20,198 nt of DNA from Pelomyxa schiedti. Lineage: Eukaryota; Evosea; Pelobiontida; Pelomyxidae. The notes under the pieces were generated by a model. That model saw nothing but the letters and a program-made list of their open reading frames with translations, ran no database searches and was not told where the DNA came from. This document shows positions 1 through 11,900 of this stretch, one piece after another; the first letter of the stretch is position 1; each line of letters starts with the position of its first letter. Made by a program: the position numbers and the translations under genes. The DNA lies in assembly GCA_020536535.1 (NCBI GenBank), contig JAHLWZ010000014.1, positions 1 to 20,198 on the forward strand. The letters run 5' to 3'.

Positions 1-599
1 TGTACGTGGGAAAGTGTCTGCCCACACTATTGGTGGGGGTAGATACAATTAATAGTTGCCTACATAAAGTGTTTGTACCTTGCGTGCCCCGTTAACGTAA
101 GATGTACGTGTCCCTTTTTGCTGGATTTGCGACAGTCTAAGAGGCCACAAAAAAAAACCCTTCGCATAACAATCAATAATGAGGACCGGCCAGTCTAGTC
201 TGAGGTATGCACAAGTTGGAGAACACCTCGAATATCGAACGTCGAATACCGGTTTTTTGGCCGAATATTCGTTTTTCGAATACCATCCTGGCCTATTCGG
301 TATTCGCACAGCTTTGCTCCCAGCTAGATTCTGAAATTTCAACTTGCTTGCAAGCAAAAAACACACAAGTTGGTCCTTGGGTTGATAGTTGTGTGTAACA
401 GTTTTGGTTAAAAAAAAAAAACCAGACAAAGAAATGGATAAAGACATGGTGATACTGCATTGTCATGATCAGTTCAGCTTTGACCAGTTTACTACAACGA
501 TTGCATTGTACAGGATCCCCTGTCTCCTTAGTTAGTAAAAATCTTTGGATTTGGCAATTGTTCCAAAGAGCAGGCCACTGACTTTTTAAATGAAGTTCC
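1..599. other. Region without a supported gene
   Basis: No open frame here resembles a known protein. The frames that exist are short on both strands, and none chains through plausible short introns. The stretch has A-runs near 148-156 and 410-421 and an inverted repeat at 243-306 (listed separately). A long minus-strand frame crosses 293-934, but its only striking part is an acidic tract that mirrors the Ser/Ala repeat of the plus strand near 690-735, so it is treated as a shadow. Confidence 0.5.
243..306. repeat. Imperfect inverted repeat built on CGAATA/TATTCG
   Basis: CGAATACCG at 243-251 is the reverse complement of CGGTATTCG at 298-306. GGCC blocks at 259-262 and 289-292 also pair, giving imperfect arms of about 17-20 bp. 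The loop holds further CGAATA and TATTCG copies (263-282). It could form a hairpin or be the remnant of a small transposable-element end; no flanking target duplication was identified. Confidence 0.45.
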
Positions 600-3104
600 T
601 TGAAAGTCACCAACAATCGCCATCCCAGTACATTTCTCAAGACACATTCAGGTGTAACGCTGGCTTGTGCCTCCACTTCCTGTTCCTCATCTTCTGCTTC
701 TGCTTCTGCGTCTGCGTCTGTGTCTGCCTCCGCTTCGTGCGCAGTTTCAGAGGATAACGTCTTGGTGCCTACATTGCTCCCACCTGTTAGTGCAAGAGAA
801 AGGCTTTTGAGTAAGTTGAACTCCATTGCTACCCAACCAAGGGAAACCTTCGAAATTTCTGCTGTTGGGGACTTGTATGACCAATTTGCTGCTGAGTAGT
901 CTGTGATCTTGGAAGGTTCAAAGCAGAAATGCACCCTCTTATCAACTCAGCTGCAGCAATTGGTAGAACTTCTCATTTTCATGATGGCACCACGCCTGAG
1001 GTGAAAGAATCCATACTGGAAGAGCTACAAAACCGACGAGAAATGACATCCAAGTTGATGGAAGTAGTACAAATTTGGAAAGCCACAGCTCTATCACTTG
1101 AACAATCAAGCCACTTGCTCATGACTTCACTCAAGAGCGTTTTCCGTAGAAAAGATTCTGCATGTCACTGTGTTGGTCTATTGCTGGACCTTACTGCAAT
1201 CCATGAAAGTTGTAATAAGTGTATGTGGACCTATAAGTACAGGGAAAACAACTCTGATGGAATCAGTACTGGGAAGCAGGTGCCTACCCATTGACATTGA
1301 AGCCAATACAGCAATTCTGGTTGGAATTGTCCACGACACCCAATGCCCCAGTTCTATCCATTCCAGAGCTGCTATATAAGTCGCTTCAGGAAGGTTGGAA
1401 CTTGATTGGTTCTTCCATAAAGTCACTTCGGGAAGACCATATCCCAACAGACCTACCAAAGAGAGCGTCCCTTCCTTATGAAGCCGTGAAAGCCTTTGAT
1501 GCAATTGAGGCAAGTTGTGCTACTGTGACAGGAGGCTCCTTCCCCAGTTATATACAGCAGATTGTAAACGGGGAAGACGCAGTTCGATCAACAATCGACA
1601 AATTGAATGGCTTCATACGACTGATATACACACTGAAAGATTCCCCACGCTTCCACTCACCAAAGGAAAGCACATCTTGTCTCATCTGCCTTTGATACAC
1701 ATCTGTTGCAAAGGTGATTCCATTCCCTGGTGACATAGTATTCATTGATACTCCCGGTGTATCCGAGACCGCTGTTGGCTTTATGAAGTTAATGAACGAT
1801 GTCACATCCTCTGTTTTCAGGCTATCCAACGGGGTTCTGTGCCTGACGGCACCTTCACGTCGCTCTGGGGACGATTTCCACTTACTGATGCAAACTGTAC
1901 TGGCTACACAGCCGCGCCTTCTGAACCCCATGATTGTTGTGAACAAGTTTGAGCCAAGAGAGTTTGGGAATTGCGCTATCGGCCTTGATGGTAAACTTGT
2001 GCAGTACAGACTGGAATACAAACAGAGATATGGCCTCACAAAAACACAAGTGCACTGGCTCAGGGCAAAAACTGCCCACAATGTCTGTTGGGGCTGGTCT
2101 TTATTGGATAGCATGGGAATTTCTGGCTTCTGGGGGTCACAGAGCAACCCAGATTATCTCACTGTCAAATCTCTTCTTGACTCCGCGCTGGGTGATAACT
2201 GGCCAACCTGGCTCCGAAAAATAAAAGCTCCGTGTCAATCTGAAATAGTTTCTGAAGCTCTTATCACTCTGGAGAAAACATCAAACCCCGATTCCATATT
2301 AACGTCCAGTGTTCTTCCCACTATTAGTAGAGTTGTGCCGCAGAAGTGCAAGCAGTCTCTTGAGTGTCAAATATCTGCACTTTCATCTCTTCAGTCTATT
2401 GTGACAACAAAGATTGCTCTCATTCAAAACAGCCAGGCCAAAACACACTTCATAGAGCACTTGAAAAAAGTTATAGCAGTTATCCTAGCCAAAATAGAGT
2501 TCATGTCAACTTTACCTGAAGCCCTTGAACAAAAGCTTTTTAGGAATTTTACAAGTTCTCTTGATGCTGCCCTTTCCAAAACAAAGCGTAGTATTGAAAG
2601 GGGTGTCAACACGTTTGTTGAAACTTGCCCACATGGAAAGTACCCTAATACCAGACAGGAGTACTACTTTTTTAATCAAATTGAACGAGTGGGCTTCGAT
2701 GTAGTAAGCTCTGTAGAATTTACAACCATGGATGCTGCCAAAAGGGCCCAAGAGAAAGACAACCAAGATAATTTCTGATATTTTTGAATCTGCTCCAGTT
2801 GAAAAAGAATTTGAATCCTTAAGACAGGCAGAATTTGAATCCTTAAGACAGGCGGTACAAATCCCCTTTGTTCATAAAGGATCAGGCCACTAAGGCTCGT
2901 GAGAGTATAAAGATCTCATGTGAAAATCTGACAGAGAAGCTCCAAGCACTGATTCAAATGCTTGAGGATTTAATATCTGAAATCCAGGATGGGATTCCAA
3001 ATGAAGATCTGGATACTCTTATGACGTTGCAAGAAGCCCTGAGCAGGCAACAGAGCCTCCACCAGCAGGTTCTATGTGCAGCCCATAAATATTTATTGTA
3101 CTAA
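600..3104 (+). pseudogene. Dynamin-like large GTPase, intronless and disrupted
   Basis: Remains of a dynamin-superfamily GTPase spread over all three forward frames. The P-loop GPISTGKT lies at 1227-1250 in one frame; DTPG (G3) at 1747-1758 and NKFE (G4-like NKxD position) at 1942-1953 lie in another. Upstream are a Ser/Ala hexanucleotide repeat (about 690-735) and helix-forming sequence; downstream are long helical segments (2340-2760, 2868-3100) as expected of a stalk. Breaks are an in-frame TAG at 897-899, frame changes near 975, 1140 and 1350, a TGA at 1693-1695, and further frame changes near 2765 and after 2854. The longest intact piece is 1714-2778 (about 354 residues, G3 to stalk). 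No introns can be placed that repair the frames, whereas nearby genes carry an intron about every 115 coding bases. This suggests a retrocopied or horizontally acquired gene that has decayed. Family members remodel membranes by GTP hydrolysis. Superfamily assignment is fairly secure; the subfamily is unknown. Confidence 0.7.
2807..2854 (+). repeat. 24-bp tandem duplication inside the GTPase pseudogene
   Basis: Two adjacent 24-bp copies, differing at the last base (2830 versus 2854). Each reads EFESLRQA in the local frame, so the duplication is in frame and extends a predicted helix by one eight-residue unit. The near identity suggests it is recent compared with the frame breaks around it. Confidence 0.85.
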
Positions 3105-3410
3105 TTCAAAAAGTGAGTCCTTCACAATTTTAAATTTTTTTGCCATTTTCACTTGAAGCCTGCTCGTCAAACCTTGGTCTTTCTTAAGTGTAAGGAGCCA
3201 ATTATTTTTGAGAGACGACTCATCACGAAGGGGGAGCCCCTCGGACGACTCAGTTCGGTTGGGCTATTCTTCTTGTTCTCCTAACACCGAATCAAATCAG
3301 GAAGGTAATGGTGACACACTTGCAATGAGGTAACTTTCTGGATGTGGGTCATGTGGCTTACCATGCAATAAAACAATTGCTTCCTCTCCTGCCTCTCGAA
3401 CTTTTTTTTA
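3105..3410. other. Intergenic region between the GTPase pseudogene and the membrane gene
   Basis: No coding frame is supported. The two flanking units converge here. A short hairpin flanked by a direct repeat lies at 3214-3252. The minus-strand sequence just past the stop of the membrane gene (around 3400-3413) reads TAATAAAAAAAA, which could serve as a polyadenylation signal. Confidence 0.5.
3214..3252. repeat. GC-rich hairpin between two GACGACTCA repeats
   Basis: GACGACTCA occurs at 3214-3222 and again at 3244-3252. Between them, bases 3226-3243 can fold as a short stem of a CGAAGGGG arm against CCCCTCG, with one bulged base. The GC content contrasts with the A/T-rich surroundings. Function unknown. 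Confidence 0.4.
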
Positions 3411-4703
3411 TTACGATATACTTGTTAAGGGTGTCGATGCATCCTTGTTGGTTGTGTCTTGTAGAATTGCCAATTTGTCATCAAAAGCCAAAAAACAGGT
3501 TTTGGAGTATATAGTGCCAGTAGCCCAACACAAGAAGAAACGTAGAAAGCACCAAGATAGCAACAGGGATCCAGTTATGGAGTTCATAACTTGGGCTTGA
3601 CCCCAATTGTCCTTATACTGGTATGAACAGACACAGACATCGGTAGTCATTCCTGTGCCATTTTAGGCAGTGAAGAGGATATCATAATAAGGGCTAACCA
3701 GGTATGTTACGGATTTCTATCTCAAATGGTTTAGAAACAAGACAGTACCATCTTTTTCCTTGTTAGTTGTATGTGTAAAACAAACTATGTGTACATTATG
3801 CCAATGCTGAGAAGGGGAAAAGCACAAAAACATAAAGCTACTGCTACAAACAGGAACCGCGCTGCTTTAAATCCTAGAGACTTGCCTTTGCATTTCTTCA
3901 AACACTTGAGAAGACTCCAGGCCTGAGCGGGTGCACTGAGAGAGGATTTTTCATATTTGCAATATTCAGGCTCTCTTCCACATAAAATATGGAAACTGTC
4001 TATTGCCATGCAGGCCAGACCAAGAAAGCTCATCACGGCCAGCACCAAAATAGAATAGAGCGTGGTCATTGATGTTGCGTTATTTGCGTGCTTTTGTTCA
4101 ATGAGATAATCTGTGCTATTGCAGTGTCCCTAGTAAATAATAAGCGGCCACAGGGGCCTGGATGGGGTAGTAACATCAGACCAAGCATAGCAATCCTCAT
4201 TATGTGTTTGTTCATATGTAGCTTCCGGGTCGTAAATCAAGTATGCCCTAAGGAGATATTTACCAAAAATAAACTTAATACTGGCAGAATGGCATGAATA
4301 GAAAATGGATTTCGTGTGAGGAACCAGTTGTATTCGTAGAGGTTCCAAGTCAAAACAAAGTATACAGCCATTCGGAAGCCATAGCAGCTCACAACCGAGA
4401 CAATTGCGTCGTTCAACCTTATGATTCCTAATTGTGGGACACACAAGTGGAACAAAGGGAAGTGAAGTCACGCATTAGAAGTGAACAAAACACCCATAAC
4501 CACCTACTTTGCCAACACTTGCCCATAGTGCAACCTCGGCTGGAAAAACCGTCGTTTCGATTTGTTTCCACGAAGTCGACTGATCTCAGCTCATCACAGA
4601 GAGCCCTGTGTTCGAACTTGTGATCGTGGGTCAGTCCATCAGCTGCCAACTCCGTTGGGGAGGAAGAAGCTTCAGGGGGAGACGAAGAAGAGCCCCCAAT
4701 CAA
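3411..4703 (-). CDS. Multi-exon, multi-pass membrane protein of unknown family
   Basis: I do not recognise the family. Reading leftward, supported exons are 4703-4508, 4427 to about 4275-4330, one ending at 4175, 4129-3795, 3751-3711 and 3652-3411. Introns 4507-4428, 4174-4130 (45 nt), 3794-3752 (43 nt) and 3710-3653 are GT..AG and keep the frame. The junction near 4240-4330 is ambiguous: several GT..AG choices lead into the frame containing YDPEATYEQTHNEDCYAW. The protein starts with a polar, Ser-rich N-terminus (start chosen at the first ATG, 4703; ATG 4526 is an alternative). Hydrophobic segments follow, including IVSVVSCYG..AVYFVL, LYSILVLAVMSFLGLACMAI, FLFVAVALCFCAFPLLSIG and GSLLLSWCFLRFFLCW. 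A Cys-rich loop with potential N-glycosylation sites (NST, NNAT) lies between the first and second groups. It could be a receptor- or transporter-like protein; no motif decides. Confidence 0.55.
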
Positions 4704-4824
4704 TCAATTGCATTTGTTTAATTAAGTTAAGAGATCTGGCTTATCAAACTCGATCTGAGTAGTGCCGCGGCACCTCTCGTCAACGAACGCGATCTCAAAG
4801 GGGCGCGAGGGAAACATAAAACGA

Positions 4825-4831
4825 TATAAAA
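4825..4831 (+). promoter_or_regulatory. Possible TATA box of the RPA43-like gene
   Basis: TATAAAA lies about 29 bp upstream of the chosen ATG at 4860. The position is plausible for a core promoter with a very short 5' UTR, but no transcript evidence is available. The minus-strand membrane gene starts about 120 bp away, so the 4704-4859 interval may serve both genes. Confidence 0.3.
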
Positions 4832-4859
4832 TCAACGACCTCAAGTACTTCACGGTGAG

Positions 4860-6359
4860 ATGTACTGCTTTTATGCGCCCGGTGTCAAATTCGTGGGATC
4901 GTGCACGATCGATGAGGCTCGCAGCACAATAACTGCGTTTATGGAGCGCATACAATCCACTCTCGCGGACAAAAAACGAGAATCCGATATCGAGAAACTT
5001 TGCACGATACACGTGAGTGCTCCAGATCTAAGATAGCGACACGCCCGCGTCGTATTCCTAATAGTTTAGTATTACCTAATACCTTTACTCACGGATTGGT
5101 TGGCAGACAGCTTTGGGGACCAACTCCCTAAACGACCCTTCTTGCTTCAAAATTTTCTCTGTAACTGTCAATGCGCCTGTGATGCCTGATGATTATTCGA
5201 ACCCTGCTGATGGCCTCAATCGTTGGCTTGTGGAGCACGTTCTCTTGAAGTATGCACTCTTGTAATCATCATTGAAAAGAAAATATTCTAAGCACAAGGT
5301 AAAAAAAGGTTTTCGTCTTTGTGCCGTGGGACTGTTGTTACCTACGAGCAATTTGAATTTCCTCAACAACAACGGATTTTCTATGATGACCCCTTTATTC
5401 CAGTTCTTGTTGAAGTACCTATGCTCGTTTTTTCACCAAGCAATGGTAGATACTTGCGTATGTTACCTCCTTCATCTGGGGTTTTTTTTCCCCTTAACCG
5501 GGATCTAGGCGGGTACATCAACCTATTGGCTGGGGATCACTTGAGCTTATTGATCCATAATGTATTCAACGCTTATATTCCGTTGAGTGAAATTCCAGGT
5601 TGGCACTTATAAATGTATCTAACATACTGAACTGACACACAGAGGAAATGGTATCCAAATGTGTTGTAGGTGCATGCGCTTATTTCCAAGTCACTGGGTA
5701 TGCACATCTACGAAATGCCTACCACTTTTCACTTTCTCATTAGACTGGACACAAGCAATGGTGTCCTTGTTATTGGTACCATGAAAGCTGAAAGTGCTGA
5801 AATAGTGGAAAATCCCTCCGAGCATGTGGACTATCCTCCCGAACCTGAAGAACCACCTCCCCAACCTGAAGAACAACCTGAAGAACCCACAGAACTTCTT
5901 CCAGAGCCAGACCCAGCTAAAATTTTCAACCCGGATGCAGAGGAAAGTCCAGAAGCTGCACCTAAAAAAAGCAAGAACTCATCCAAGCACAAAGAAAAAG
6001 GAGAGAAGGAAGAAAAGAGAAAGCACAAAAAGACAGGAGAGAAGGAAGGCAAGAGAAAATCCAAGTCGCACCACCACAAGGATGGATCAGAGGAAACAGA
6101 AAAGAAAGACAAGAAGGATAAGAAGGAGAAGAAAGAAAAGAAACACCATAAACACAAAGAGCATAAGGAACACAAAGAACACAAAGAACACAAAGAACAC
6201 AAGGAACACAAGGAACACAAGAAACACAAGGAACACGTGGAACCTGAGGAACACATAGCAGAAGAGGAAACCACTACTAAAAAGCGCAAAAGCACCCCAA
6301 TTGAACACAAGCATGGCAAAACCAAGGTGTCCCGTGTTTCCACCACCTCCAAAAGTTGA
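4860..6359 (+). CDS. DNA-directed RNA polymerase I subunit RPA43-like protein
   Basis: Proposed exons are 4860-5012, 5107-5249, 5309-5598, 5643-5650 and 5691-6359, giving about 420 residues. The match to RPA43 (Rpb7-like stalk subunit of Pol I, which acts in rRNA transcription in the nucleolus) rests on order and motifs. FKIFSVTVNAPVMPDD..NPADGLNRWL is the N-terminal strand and helix. RGTVVTYEQF precedes a central acidic patch. GDHLSLLIHNVFNAYIP corresponds to the conserved OB-fold segment (SHIGxLVHxxFNASIP in animals and fungi). FHFLIRLDTSNGVLVIGT corresponds to the closing strands. The C-terminal third is low complexity: Pro/Glu-rich (5820-5930), then Lys-rich with a KEH repeat. Charged Lys-rich tails also occur in animal RPA43. 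The first exon (start at ATG 4860) does not match the family strongly, so the N-terminus is less certain. The gene converges on PSMC3. Confidence 0.75.
6150..6240 (+). repeat. KEH-coding 9-bp tandem repeat in the RPA43-like tail
   Basis: A run of 9-bp units of the type AAGGAACAC/AAAGAACAC encodes about nine consecutive Lys-Glu-His triplets with slight drift (KEH, KKH). Variation is mostly synonymous (AAA/AAG), which points to an expansion held in frame. The unit number is likely polymorphic. Confidence 0.85.
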
Positions 6360-6752
6360 AACCAGTCAATGCACCATTCCCACTGTGAAAAAACACACTC
6401 ACCATTCATACAAATGCTCCTCGCCCTTTTGCACAAGCCCCTCTTTTCGTATTCACCTCACCTCAAACACAAAAAATGTTCTGAATTTCCTTCACCAACT
6501 CCCTTGTTTACAGTGAGTTAAAATCGGGCAATTACAGTGCTTGTTGGTGCTCGTGATTTTGTTCTTTCCAAGACTGAATCTTGGGGAAGTGCCCGAGCAT
6601 CGCTGTTCCGTCGCTGAGGAAGAAAAATTGTTTCACAGGGTGTCCACCAACGTAATTATGGTAGGGCCGATACGGTGATAGAAATGAAAAAGCAAAACGA
6701 AATAGTATTTCTCCAATGTTTTGCTTAAGTACAAGGTCTTTTTTTTTTTTGT
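6360..6752. other. Intergenic region between convergent RPA43-like and PSMC3 genes
   Basis: No gene is supported. A forward frame at 6301-6516 overlaps the end of RPA43 in another phase and has no recognisable features. A T-run at 6739-6750 lies directly downstream of the PSMC3 stop on the minus strand (A-run in the sense direction). The region probably holds both 3' UTRs. Confidence 0.5.
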
Positions 6753-8629
<1,877 letters not shown>

Positions 8630-8989
8630 CTTTCCTTTATTTCCTTTTCAGTTTGAATTAAATTCCTGATGATGGAAGAGCATCTTCGGGTTTTCAATGT
8701 CAAAATCACCAACTTGTGAGGCTCCGTGTAATGTGCCAACACAATCACTATGAGAAAGCAATTCACCACTGTCAGTCCTGCCTCAGTTCTCAGTTGACAT
8801 CGATCAAAAACGGAAACGTCGTTCATAAAAATAAAACACAGCAAACGAGACAACGCTAAAAAAAAAAAAAAACCAGCGAGACCATGGCAGGGGAATAACA
8901 TCAAAAATCTGACTTTATAATGTGCTGCAAACTGAAATGAAAAAGGACCACAAAAAACTAAAAAACCAACCATACGACTATACCACCAG
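8630..8989. other. Divergent upstream region of PSMC3 and the GT5 synthase gene
   Basis: This interval must hold the PSMC3 promoter and the 5' end of the GT5 gene. No clear TATA box stands out. An A-run at about 8859-8872 is present. A candidate first coding exon for GT5 starts at ATG 8667 or 8670 (MMEEHLRVFNVKITN, followed by a GTGAGG donor-like site), but I could not join it in frame to the exon starting at 8990. A second candidate start is ATG 8937, in a different frame. Confidence 0.4.
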
Positions 8990-11900
8990 TACCAACAAAA
9001 TCAACGTTCTTACTATGAAGACAAGCACTACTGTATTGCACGAGACTTCGCAAGGTGCGTTCTGTACGAGATCACGTTGTTTCCCTGGTCAGCATGAGCA
9101 AGTGAAATTCGTGCTCTCTCGTCAAGTCGCTACGAGGATAAAGACTGCCGCTCGCGATTCTACCACAACGAGATCTCGGTCTCGCACTTTGGGCTGTGTT
9201 GTCACTGGAAGTGGTGCTTGCCATTTGGAAAACTCTACCACGGAATTACTGGCAAGATGTTCGCTGTACCTCCACGCTATGTGCTCTACCCTTCCTCAGG
9301 TTGATCCTGCCAGTGATTCGGAGACAATTCAGCTACCAGCTCCTCACCTGCAGTTCGCGAGGGAATGCCAGATCAAAATCGGGCTGGAATCTGCACAACT
9401 TTTGGAGCCTCTAGTTGGAACTCCTCCAGTGGGACCTACTATTTCCACAACATTCAAGGTGGAAACGCCTGCACGAATTTCTACTGCCGCTATGGACTGC
9501 TCAGGTGTATGTTCTGTTTCAGCTCAAACCTCTGCCGATCCCACTGAGCCTTCAATCACAATTGAGATGAGATCGGATTCTGGTTGCATATGCATTACCC
9601 CGTGCTTGAATTCCAGTCAACTCCCACACGGGATTCATAAAGATGTCTTCGCGGAACCAGCTTTTAGTTTACTGTCTTCATCTGCTGGAGTTGTACCACT
9701 TTCTGTCTTGGAACTCACGATACTTTCCAATGGCATGTGGGACAGACAACTAGCCTCGTACGCTCTTTCCTCTGATGTGCCATCCAAGGTATGACCTTAA
9801 GTTATGAAAGTCTATTTCCAACATCTCCTAGGTCTCCGCAACTGCAACCATTTTCAATGCCACAAACTTTGAAAAGCTCACAAAGACGTCTCCAGGAGAC
9901 TACGATATACTGCATTCCACTGTTCAAGCTTTTGGGGATGTATCTTCTTTGCGTGTTGTATTAAAGTATGAGCATACCTCATTTCGATCACTTATCTTAT
10001 TCAGGGAAATTGAAAAAACTATTTCGCTTCTTCAAGTCATTCCCAAAGAGTCGGAAATGGGAATATTATTGAGAAGTAACAAACTTGATATGGAAGACCT
10101 TGAACGGTACATAATACTTTCTCTTAAAGCAAAGGTTACATTTACCAACATTATCTCCATTTGGCGCCCTTTAGAATATTGATTGCCTTACTTGGACATC
10201 CAGACAGTTCCATACGAGCTTATTCATCATCCCTATTGCACAGCATATATGATGGCCATAACTGGCAGGTTTGTAGTTTCATAACATTCCGTTCTCTCAC
10301 ACAAGCTAGCTCAATGGGCCTCTTACAGTACAAATAGCATGTGAAAATGAACCTTGCATTGTAGAAGTACCAATTGATGGAATGGTGAGCATTTTCATAT
10401 TTGTTCATTTCTCAGTATCACAGACCCTACACGACAGTATTGGGTTTATCATAGCATCCCCAAGCAAAGATTTAGGCACCCCATGTTCTTGGTCTTGGTC
10501 AGGACCAGAATCAAAACAAAAAGAAACTAATGAAAACAAAGGCACTCGGCACACGTAACTTCTGGCAAAGCTAGAATTTTGTGCCACTTTCAAGAACCTG
10601 GATTCTATGACTGGAGGTATCTTGTATTTCAACAGAACCCCATTCTCTAACTGGCTATAAAGGTTATCGAGTTTTCAGGTGAATGAAACAGGTTACAACA
10701 CTCTGGACAACGATGAACCCTGTGGACGAATAATAATTTTTCCCAGTGGGACTAGGTTACATGCACTCCACCAAGGTATGTTGCATATCCAGGAACACCC
10801 CGAGTTAACTCACAGATAGTTGTCCCTCTTATTGAGAAAGCTTCATGGAACCCAGTTACTGGCAAAATTTTACAATCAGGATCTCTGCGTTCTGTTGGGT
10901 TATCAATCCCTGAGTACAAAAAAACTGGGACATCACTGTATCACACTTAGGTGTATCTTTTTACCGTAACGCCTTTCGTTTTTTACGTAGGGCTGTTCTC
11001 TCTTGCAGTCTCACTGGAGAAAGTCCAACATCTGCATTTAACCGCACAACCCTCAGCAACAGTACACACTCTCGTTGATGTCTCCCTATCTTATAAGTCT
11101 TAGGCATAGGTGGAAATTCAGCTTTCAAAGCTCTGAGCACAACTGCCCAAGCAAGTGGGCTAGGTTTGGTGTTAGATGTACCTCTTTCCACAGTTCTCGA
11201 GCCACATACAAGGGATTTTTCTCAGTGCTTGATTTATTCAATCAGACAAGGTTTAGTGATTCCATTACTTTACCTATTGACGTTCTGCAAGGTTCTATGG
11301 TGGAACCCGTGACCAACATGGTAAGTACTGCTCCCGCTTGTAGTGATGACAGCGACCTCAAATCCTCTACACCTTCTGACAAAGGTGCTGGTAAATACGT
11401 GGATTCACAATCTCAGGAAGCTGTCTTCCTCAATTTCCGTTCGGGACAATGCTGGTATGATCTACTCAGAGATTTGGACTATTTGGCATCCCAAAACTTT
11501 TCAGGAGTTCGGTACCTCACCATCTTTTCTTTGATCCAACTTATTAGCTTTCTCTTCCAGGTTGGTTGGCCCAGCAGCTAAGATATTTCCTTCAGATGAA
11601 AGAGAAATGTTCCGCAAAGACATAGTTGATGGGGAGTATCACTATCCTTTGAGGTATTAGTTTGTAAAAGTATTTTTATCACTCACTTCTTGTGAAGTAC
11701 TATTCTCGAGAGCCCCTATGTAAAAAAGGGGGAAGGTTCTCTGCTTAAACTAAATTCTGGGAATTACCCAAATCCTCTTCTCGTCAAGGTATGGTACCAC
11801 TTTTTCACTTTTTCCCCAACGATTATTAGGTTGTAAGACAGCTCTGGAAGAAATACCCTCACTTTTTGATCTTTTCTGGCTTGGAAGAAGCTGATATCAA

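Noticed and set aside
293-934. Long minus-strand frame with a Glu/Ala/Asp-rich tract
   Set aside because: The acidic tract is the antisense of the Ser/Ala hexanucleotide repeat (about 690-735). The rest has no recognisable domain, and the plus strand carries the GTPase remnants.
600-3104. Sequencing error or programmed frameshifting as the cause of the frame breaks
   Set aside because: PSMC3 and the GT5 gene read correctly over thousands of bases, so errors confined to one gene are unlikely. The breaks do not share a slippery motif and include plain stop codons.
4600-4625. GTTCGAA motif resembling a tRNA T-loop
   Set aside because: No matching acceptor, D or anticodon arms are found around it, and it lies in an exon of the membrane gene.
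5831-6436. Minus-strand frame rich in Cys, Leu, Phe and Ser
   Set aside because: It is the antisense of the Lys/Glu/His-rich RPA43 tail; the Cys-Ser-Leu periodicity simply mirrors the KEH repeat.
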